DNA from: Corynebacterium variabile
GTDB lineage: Bacteria > Actinomycetota > Actinomycetes > Mycobacteriales > Mycobacteriaceae
Reading direction: 5' to 3'
NCBI RefSeq assembly: GCF_006539825.1
Contig: NZ_BJNT01000011.1
Span: 1 to 64,000, forward strand
Length of the DNA: 64,000 nucleotides
Shown here piece by piece: positions 58,884 to 64,000 of this stretch. The position numbers were made by a program, and so were the translations under genes. Within the stretch, counting starts at the first letter, position 1; every line of letters starts with the position of its first letter. Under the pieces are notes generated by a model that had not been told where the DNA came from, ran no database searches, and saw only the letters and a program-made list of their open reading frames with translations.

Positions 58884-58938
58884 ACAGAGCACCTGACCAC
58901 CTCCTTCCGCGTCCCCGGGTTACTTCGGACACGGTCGC

Positions 58939-58968
58939 TTGAACACCGTACAGTCAGATGACTAGAAT
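58939..58968 (+). promoter_or_regulatory. bioY promoter with possible BioQ operator
   Basis: TTGAAC (58939-58944) and TAGAAT (58963-58968) are 18 bases apart and end seven bases before the ATG at 58976, so a leaderless message is predicted. TGAAC-ACC-GTAC (58940-58951) overlaps the -35 and resembles the BioQ site TGAAC-N3-GTTAC, except for one missing base. BioQ is the biotin repressor of C. glutamicum, with bioY among its targets. Confidence 0.55.
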
Positions 58969-58975
58969 CCTTCGC

Positions 58976-59623
58976 ATGTCGAACAGAACTTCCACCGCGC
59001 GTGCGTCACGACCCGTCAGCGCCGCCGATATCGCGGTGATCGCGGCCTTCGCCGCCCTGATCATCGTCCTCGGTGCCGTCTCGATCCCCGTCGGCAGCGC
59101 CGGCGTGCCGATCGTCCTGCAGAACATGGGCGTCCTCCTGGCAGGCATGATTCTCGGCTGGCGCCGCGGTGGCCTGGCGGTCCTGCTCTTCCTCGGGGTC
59201 GGTTTCCTCGGCGTCCCGAACATGGCGGGCTGGACGCCCGCCCTGACCTCGGTCTCCGGCCCGACCGTGGGCTACCTCGTCGGCTACGCCGTCACCGGCA
59301 TCCTCGTCGGCGCTCTCTGCGAGTTCGCCCCGCGCCGCCCGCAGTGGCTGCAGGTCACCTGGTTCATCGTCGCCGGAGCACTGTGCGTCGGTGTCCAGTA
59401 CCTGTCCGGTTCCGTCGGCCTGATGCTCCGCACCGACATGGACTTCGGCGCCGCACTGGTCTCCAACGGCCCCTTCATCCCCGGAGACGCCGCCAAGGTC
59501 GTCGTCGCTGCCCTGGTGTCCGCCGCGGTCCTGCGTGCTGTCCCCGATCTGCGCCGCGACCGCCGGTCGCGCGTCACCGACAGCGCCGAGGCCGCCGGAC
59601 GTCCCGTCACCCCGGTCGCCTGA
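58976..59623 (+). CDS. bioY: Biotin ECF transporter substrate-binding protein BioY
   Basis: This 215-residue membrane S-component has six helices and binds biotin. BioY marks seen are PVGSAGVPIVLQNMGVLLAGMILG (about residues 36-59), GFLGVPNMAG and SGPTVGYLVGY. It works with the ATPase BioM and the coupling protein BioN encoded next. ATG at 58976 is chosen over 58958 because the upstream -10 element places transcription at it. Biotin uptake matters because C. glutamicum cannot make the vitamin; this was not tested for this organism. Confidence 0.95.
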   Translation: MSNRTSTARASRPVSAADIAVIAAFAALIIVLGAVSIPVGSAGVPIVLQNMGVLLAGMILGWRRGGLAVLLFLGVGFLGVPNMAGWTPALTSVSGPTVGYLVGYAVTGILVGALCEFAPRRPQWLQVTWFIVAGALCVGVQYLSGSVGLMLRTDMDFGAALVSNGPFIPGDAAKVVVAALVSAAVLRAVPDLRRDRRSRVTDSAEAAGRPVTPVA

Positions 59624-60330
59624 TGCCCGCCCTCTCCTCCCCCGTGACCTTCACCGACGCCGGTGTCACCGTCGACGACCAGGTCCTGCTCCACCCCGTG
59701 TCCTGCACACTGGGCGACCAGCGCATCAGCATCATCGGGGCCAACGGCTCCGGGAAGTCCACCTTCATCCGGATGATCAACGGACTGACCACCGCCACCA
59801 GCGGGCAGGTCACCGTCGACGGTCTCGATGTCGCGAAGAAGGGCCGGAAGGTCCGCCAGCGCGTCGGGTTCCTCTTCTCCGACCCGGACAACCAGATCAT
59901 CATGCCCACCGTCGGCGAGGACGTCGCGTTCTCCCTGCGGGGCACCGGGCTGTCCCGCAGCGAGACCGCGGACGCGGTCGCTGAGGCTCTTACCTCAGTC
60001 GGACTGTCCGGTAAGGAAGACCAGTCCCCGCACCTGCTGTCCGGAGGCGAGAAGCAGATGCTCGCCCTGGCGTCGGTCACTGCACTGGAGCCGGCGGTCA
60101 TCGTCGCCGACGAACCGACCGGACTTCTCGACCTGGTCAACCGCAACCGGCTCCGTCGCCGGTTCGACGCCCTGACCCAGCAGCTCATCGTCGTCACCCA
60201 CGACCTGGAGCTTGCTGCGGACGCCGACCGCACCCTGTGCATCGACGACGGCCGGATCATCGATGACGGAGCCCCCGCCGAGGTCATCAGCGGCTACATC
60301 GACCGGATGGAGAGGCGGGCACTGCTGTGA
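59623..60330 (+). CDS. bioM: Biotin ECF transporter ATPase BioM
   Basis: This 235-residue ABC ATPase has Walker A GANGSGKST (about residues 39-47), Q-loop DPDNQIIMPTV, signature LLSGGEKQMLALA, Walker B VIVADEPTGLLD and H-loop VTHDLELA. It energises BioY/BioN. The ATG shares one base with the bioY stop. The final 40 residues are typical for the CbiO type. Confidence 0.94.
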   Translation: MPALSSPVTFTDAGVTVDDQVLLHPVSCTLGDQRISIIGANGSGKSTFIRMINGLTTATSGQVTVDGLDVAKKGRKVRQRVGFLFSDPDNQIIMPTVGEDVAFSLRGTGLSRSETADAVAEALTSVGLSGKEDQSPHLLSGGEKQMLALASVTALEPAVIVADEPTGLLDLVNRNRLRRRFDALTQQLIVVTHDLELAADADRTLCIDDGRIIDDGAPAEVISGYIDRMERRALL

Positions 60331-60959
60331 TCAGTCCCTCCCGTGTCCCCCTGGGGCTCTACGTCCCGGGCACCAGCATCGTCCACCGTGCACGTCCGGG
60401 TATCAAGATGCTCGTCCTGGCAATCTTCCTCATCACCACGGCGATCGTCGTGAAGTCCTGGCCGATGGCGGTCGGCTGCCTCGTCGCAGTCGTCCTCGTC
60501 GCCACTGTCATCGCCCGTGTACCGCTGCGGGCACTGCTGCGACAGCTGACCCTGGTCCTGCCGATCCTGCTGGCGGTGGGCCTGCTGCTGTGGTGGCGCA
60601 CGACCGGGGAGAAGGCGCTGACCACCGTGCTCGTACTCCTCGCCTCCATCTCCGCGGCACTGCTCATCACGTTGACGACGCGCGTCGCGGCGATGATGGA
60701 CTCCTTCGAGAGAGGGCTGCGGCACCTCGCCCGGTTCGGCCTGCCGGTCGACCAGATCAGCCTCGCACTGACCCTCACCCTCCGACTCATCCCACTGCAG
60801 GTCCAGATGGTCGGGGAGGTCCTGGACGCGAGAAAGGCCCGCGGATCACGGTCCGCGGGCCTCTCCCCTGTGGCGTTCGGCGTCCCGGTCATCGTCCGGA
60901 CGATCCTGCGTGCCCAGGGCGTCGCTGACGCACTGCGGGCCCGGGGCGCCGCCGACTGA
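60327..60959 (+). CDS. bioN: Biotin ECF transporter transmembrane protein BioN (EcfT)
   Basis: This 210-residue membrane coupling protein has about five helices and the two cytosolic Ala-Arg-Gly-type motifs that bind the ATPases (DARKARGS at about 172 and ADALRARGA at the end). GTG at 60327 overlaps bioM by four bases. The unit bioY-bioM-bioN completes the transporter. Confidence 0.93.
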   Translation: MISPSRVPLGLYVPGTSIVHRARPGIKMLVLAIFLITTAIVVKSWPMAVGCLVAVVLVATVIARVPLRALLRQLTLVLPILLAVGLLLWWRTTGEKALTTVLVLLASISAALLITLTTRVAAMMDSFERGLRHLARFGLPVDQISLALTLTLRLIPLQVQMVGEVLDARKARGSRSAGLSPVAFGVPVIVRTILRAQGVADALRARGAAD

Positions 60960-60962
60960 CGG

Positions 60963-61808
60963 TTACTCGCCGCGCAGCTGCCGCATCTTCTCGGCGACGG
61001 CGTCGGCGCTGACGTTCTGCGCGGTCGGCTGGGCCGGGTCAGCCTTGGCCTGACCGATGGCCTGCTGGTCGTTACCCTCCACAGCGGCAGGCTGGTTCAT
61101 CTCGGCACGCAGCTGCTCAAGACGTGAGTGGCCTGCCATCTGCACGCCGGCCTGCTGGACCTCGGCCATGCGCCCCTGGACCGAGTTCTGGGCGAGTTCG
61201 GCCTGGCCGAGGGCGTTGGAGTAGCGGCGCTCGATCTTGTCCCGCACCTGGTCGAGGTTCGGGGTGCTGCCACCGGCGACCTGGTCCATGGTCTGGAGGG
61301 ACTCGGCGACCTTCTCCTGCATCTTCGCCTGCTCCAGCTGACTGAGCAGCTTGGTGCGCTCGGCGGCCTTCTGCTGCAGCTGCATGGAATTGCGCTCGAC
61401 AGCCTTCTTGGCCTGGTCGGCCTGCTGCAGAGCCTGGTCGTGGAGGGTCTTGAGGTCCTCCACAGACTGCTCGGCGGTGACCAGCTGCGCGGCGAAGGCC
61501 TCAGCCGCGTTCTCGTACTCGGTCGCCTTCTGGTTGTCGCCACCGGCCCGTGCCTGGTCGGAGAGGGTCAGGGCCTGCCGGGTGTTGGCCTGCAGCTTCT
61601 CGACCTCGGCGAGCTGACGGTTCAGCTTCATCTCGATCTGGCGCTGGTTGCCGATCACCGCAGCGGCCTGCTTGGACAGTTCCCGGTGCTGGTTCTGAGC
61701 CTCCTGGATGGCCTGCTCGATCTGCACCTTCGGGTCGGCGTTCTCCTCGATCTTCGAGTCGAACAGGGCCATGAGGTACTTCCAGCCCTTGGTGAACGGG
61801 TTAGCCAT
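60963..61808 (-). CDS. pspA: PspA/IM30 family membrane-stress protein
   Basis: This 281-residue, almost wholly helical coiled-coil protein starts [22 protein letters not shown] with an amphipathic helix for membrane binding. PspA coiled coil covers residues 25-230, with Gln/Ala/Lys-rich heptads. The tail ([11 protein letters not shown]) is acidic. It resembles the mycobacterial 35-kDa antigen (Rv2744c). It lies downstream of clgR on the same strand and may be under its control. The ATG at 61808 has AAGGAGA 12 bases upstream. Confidence 0.9.
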   Translation of the reverse strand: MANPFTKGWKYLMALFDSKIEENADPKVQIEQAIQEAQNQHRELSKQAAAVIGNQRQIEMKLNRQLAEVEKLQANTRQALTLSDQARAGGDNQKATEYENAAEAFAAQLVTAEQSVEDLKTLHDQALQQADQAKKAVERNSMQLQQKAAERTKLLSQLEQAKMQEKVAESLQTMDQVAGGSTPNLDQVRDKIERRYSNALGQAELAQNSVQGRMAEVQQAGVQMAGHSRLEQLRAEMNQPAAVEGNDQQAIGQAKADPAQPTAQNVSADAVAEKMRQLRGE

Positions 61809-61863
61809 GGGTTACAACGTCTCCTTACAGGGGGATCTCACCGGCGATAACGGGCCGAGTATA

Positions 61864-62274
61864 TCAGTGGGTCTGACCGGACTGCGCGGCCTGGGCCTGG
61901 TCCATTCCGGCAGCGAGTTCTGCGGCTGCGACATCGAAGGCCATCATTTCGGCGGCCTCCAGGATCACCCGGGACACATTCACACCGAGTGCGTGACAGA
62001 TGCTCGCGAGCAGTTCCGAGGAGACTTCCTTGCGCCCACGTTCCAGCTCGGACAGGTACCCCGGGCTGACGCTCGCGGCGACAGCGAGATCACGGAGCGT
62101 CCGTCGGGCATCCTCCCGGAACGCCCGGAGGGTGGTCCCCAGGGCCTCACGCAGCAGCGGTTCCGCGACGGTCGGGGCGACCGGAACGGTCACCGGGTCA
62201 TGGACATCGTTGACAGTGGCACCGGCCCGCAGATTCGGGTGCCTGGGCTCGAGAAGTGTCGTGTGATTTGCCAT
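61864..62274 (-). CDS. clgR: ClgR-like XRE-family transcriptional activator
   Basis: This 136-residue regulator has a variable N-terminus (1-44), then a Cro/cI helix-turn-helix ([38 protein letters not shown], about residues 59-96), and a short Ala-rich C-terminus. ClgR in Corynebacterium activates clpP1P2/clpC and DNA-repair genes, and its degradation by Clp gives feedback. The ATG at 62274 has GGAGG five bases upstream; a TTG further up is not needed. It sits right before pspA, as in Mycobacterium. Confidence 0.88.
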   Translation of the reverse strand: MANHTTLLEPRHPNLRAGATVNDVHDPVTVPVAPTVAEPLLREALGTTLRAFREDARRTLRDLAVAASVSPGYLSELERGRKEVSSELLASICHALGVNVSRVILEAAEMMAFDVAAAELAAGMDQAQAAQSGQTH

Positions 62275-62352
62275 CACTACCTCCAACGGACGATGGAGTG
62301 GTTATGTTCCCGCGAGTTTACCCGTCGTGACGGAAACCGCAGTACCAGAGGC

Positions 62353-62913
62353 TCACAGCGGATCCGCGGCAAGATCCGGGATCACCGCACACACCTGGTC
62401 CAGGGCGCGGTGCACGGTATGGCGACGGATCGCGTCCCGCACCCCGGATCCTGCGTCCACCCGGGCTCGCCAGCCGTCGTCCAGTGCGGTGACCCTCGGT
62501 TCCCCACCGTCGAGGTCCCGGCACCAGACACCGAGCCACACCTCGCCGACAGGATGACCGTCCTGGCTGTCAGGACCGGCCACGCCGGTCACCCCGACAC
62601 CGATATCGGCCCCGCAGCGCTGCGCGGCTCCCCTGGCGAGCTGACCGGCGACCGTAGGGTCCACCGGGCCCTGTCGGTCCAGCAGGGCGTCGTCCACCCC
62701 CGCCAGCGAGTGTTTGAGGTCGGTGGCGTAGACCACCAGGCCCCCGCGCAGCACATTCGATGCTCCGGGAACGTCGGCGACGGTCCCAGCGAGAAGACCT
62801 GCGGTCAGTGATTCGGCGGTGGCGAGGGTGAGCCCAGCTTCCCGGCACAACGTCACCACCCGCGTAGCGGCACCGGCCGTCTCCTCCCCCGCCCCGGACG
62901 CCGGCACCGTCAT
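62353..62913 (-). CDS. CinA-family nicotinamide-nucleotide amidohydrolase
   Basis: This 186-residue protein is only the C-terminal (PncC-type) domain of CinA, without the N-terminal molybdopterin-binding part. It has TLATAESLTAGLLAG, SNVLRGGLVVYATDLK, and GVTGVAGPDSQDG. It likely deamidates NMN to nicotinate mononucleotide in NAD recycling (family knowledge). It overlaps nothing; pgsA ends seven bases before its start on the same strand, so they form one operon. Confidence 0.9.
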   Translation of the reverse strand: MTVPASGAGEETAGAATRVVTLCREAGLTLATAESLTAGLLAGTVADVPGASNVLRGGLVVYATDLKHSLAGVDDALLDRQGPVDPTVAGQLARGAAQRCGADIGVGVTGVAGPDSQDGHPVGEVWLGVWCRDLDGGEPRVTALDDGWRARVDAGSGVRDAIRRHTVHRALDQVCAVIPDLAADPL

Positions 62914-62919
62914 CGTCGG

Positions 62920-63570
62920 TCAGTTCTCCGGACGGTTCCGGGAGTCCAGCAGGTACTGGACACCGGTGATCACGGTGACCGCCACAGCCAGGAGGATCAG
63001 CGGGACGGTGATCCAGTCGGTCCAGTCCGGCAGCGGGGCGATGACCATCGCGACGGCGAAGGTCTGGAGGACGGTCTTGAGCTTGCCGCCCTTGGATGCC
63101 GGAACGACCTTGCCACGGCGTGCCAGTGCCATGCGCCAGAACGTGATGCCCAGCTCACGGATGACGATGACGATCGTCACCCACCACCACAGGTCACCGA
63201 GGATGTTGAGGGAGACCATGGCCGAGATCATCAGCGCCTTGTCGGCGATCGGATCAGCAAGCTTGCCGTAGTCGGTGATCACCTCGTAGCGGCGGGCCAG
63301 GAACCCGTCGAGCTGGTCGGTGCCCATGAGCACGCAGAACGCGACCAGGGCCCACCACCGCAGTGGTGTGTCCAGCTCGCGGGAGCCGTCGAGCGGACCG
63401 GCTGCGATGAGCAGCCACACGAACACCGGGATAAGGAGGATCCTGACCGTGGTCAGGACGTTCGGCACGTTGTACCTGTGCACGGCCTTCCCCACGGTCG
63501 ACCGCTTCTCTTTCCGGGAGGGTCGCCCGCCATGCTGCGTCTGTCGCTCTGTCTCCTGCACGCCCCTCAC
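62920..63570 (-). CDS. pgsA: Phosphatidylglycerophosphate synthase PgsA
   Basis: This ~216-residue membrane enzyme joins CDP-diacylglycerol and glycerol-3-phosphate. The CDP-alcohol phosphotransferase motif is complete (DQLDGFLARRYEVITDYGKLADPIADK with all conserved Asp, Gly, Ala and Arg). Four to five helices follow. Corynebacteria have several such enzymes (for example PgsA1/PgsA2), so the exact product, phosphatidylglycerol phosphate, is likely but not certain. The start is uncertain: GTG at 63570 is used, 63561 is an alternative. Confidence 0.88.
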   Translation of the reverse strand: MRGVQETERQTQHGGRPSRKEKRSTVGKAVHRYNVPNVLTTVRILLIPVFVWLLIAAGPLDGSRELDTPLRWWALVAFCVLMGTDQLDGFLARRYEVITDYGKLADPIADKALMISAMVSLNILGDLWWWVTIVIVIRELGITFWRMALARRGKVVPASKGGKLKTVLQTFAVAMVIAPLPDWTDWITVPLILLAVAVTVITGVQYLLDSRNRPEN

Positions 63571-63576
63571 ACTACC

Positions 63577-63597
63577 CGCCCACCCGTGAGGTGGGCG
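63577..63597 (-). terminator. Hairpin between terC and pgsA genes
   Basis: An 8-bp perfect stem (63577-63584 with 63590-63597) has a five-base loop but no T-run on the minus strand. It may weakly end the upstream terC message. Confidence 0.3.
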
Positions 63598-63621
63598 TGG
63601 CGAGGGCACCCGTGCAGGTCG

Positions 63622-64000
63622 TCAGTCCTCGTGTGCGGGCTTCTCCGCCCCGGCATCCTCGAGGACGTGCCGTTCCGGACGTTCCACCACGGCGTTGCGG
63701 GACTTGATGAGACTGGCCACGACGGTGATCACCAGCACACTGACGATCACAAGGAGAGAGGCGCTGGTGGAGATATCCGGCGCCCCGTGGATACCTTCGC
63801 CACCGTTGATGAACGGAAGGTTGTTCTCGTGGAGGGCATGGAGGACCATCTTCACACCGATGAAGGCCAGGATGACGCCCAGACCGTAGGGCAGGTAGAC
63901 CAGTCGCTCCAGCAGACCGCCGAGCAGGAAGTACATCTGGCGCAGGCCGAGCAGCGACAGGGCGTTGGTCGTGAAGACGATGTACGGCTCCTGGGTGATG
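63622..64000 (-). CDS. TerC family integral membrane protein (partial; start lies beyond window)
   Basis: Only the C-terminal ~126 residues are in the window, read from the window edge. The stretch ends in QEPYIVFTTNALSLLGLRQMYFLL, LLERLVYLPYGLGVILAFIGVKMVLHAL and PDISTSASLLVIV, classic for TerC/Alx proteins. These carry manganese or other metal ions out of the cell and have been linked to tellurite resistance. A short acidic tail (DAGAEKPAHED) follows. The stop at 63622 is complete. Its N-terminus should lie upstream on the minus strand, past 64000. Confidence 0.9.
   Translation of the reverse strand, partial: ITQEPYIVFTTNALSLLGLRQMYFLLGGLLERLVYLPYGLGVILAFIGVKMVLHALHENNLPFINGGEGIHGAPDISTSASLLVIVSVLVITVVASLIKSRNAVVERPERHVLEDAGAEKPAHED

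Overview
This window is a contiguous piece of a high-GC Corynebacterium chromosome. The genus call rests on gene order and content: aftC-msrB-hemQ-hemY-hemE, dut-DUF3093-DUF4193-suhB-ppgK-sigA, sigB-dtxR-galE, oxyR/ahpCD-hrpA-nrdR-divS-like-lexA, ptsI/DeoR/ptsH, hflX-dapF-miaA-miaB, gluABCD-recX-recA and bioYMN-pspA-clgR-cinA-pgsA. I recognise this order from Corynebacterium glutamicum and, in part, Mycobacterium. AftC (arabinogalactan synthesis), DapF (meso-diaminopimelate) and DtxR with a complete metal-ligand set also fit. The species cannot be named from the sequence alone.

Layout: (1) 1-0.7 kb holds a VOC-family gene that appears internally deleted, tRNA-Val(CAC) and a terminator. (2) 0.76-16.4 kb is cell-wall and housekeeping: arabinosyltransferase, methionine sulfoxide reductase, the coproporphyrin-dependent haem genes, RNase D, dxs, an RNA methyltransferase, dut, suhB and ppgK. 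(3) 16.6-26.6 kb carries the two sigma-70 genes sigA and sigB, with helicase, methyltransferase and dtd genes between them, then dtxR and galE. (4) 26.6-38.6 kb has a DUF4192 protein, a PAC2 protein, a DEAD-box helicase, the divergent oxyR/ahpCD peroxide module, hrpA and nrdR. (5) 38.7-43.4 kb has the SOS pair (divS-like/lexA) and the general PTS components with a DeoR regulator but no sugar-specific EII. (6) 43.4-53.2 kb has uraA, hflX, dapF, miaA, miaB and small conserved proteins. (7) 53.4-58.9 kb has the glutamate ABC transporter and recX-recA with a LexA site. (8) 59-64 kb has biotin ECF transporter genes, pspA, clgR, cinA, pgsA and the start-truncated end of a terC gene.

The genes connect through stress control. 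OxyR faces ahpCD. LexA faces a divS-like gene and recA has its own LexA box. DtxR follows SigB. ClgR sits upstream of pspA.

Genes are tightly packed, with many 1-8 bp overlaps and no intergenic gap above about 300 bp. I see no insertion sequence, prophage, CRISPR array or defence island. A striking regulatory pattern is that about twenty genes have a TANNNT -10 hexamer ending 6-8 bases before the start codon, which predicts leaderless transcripts. I did not find a clearly new biological system. The most unusual items are in-frame short tandem repeats in several proteins, a cysteine-rich tail on a conserved unknown protein, the reduced PTS locus and the internally deleted VOC gene.
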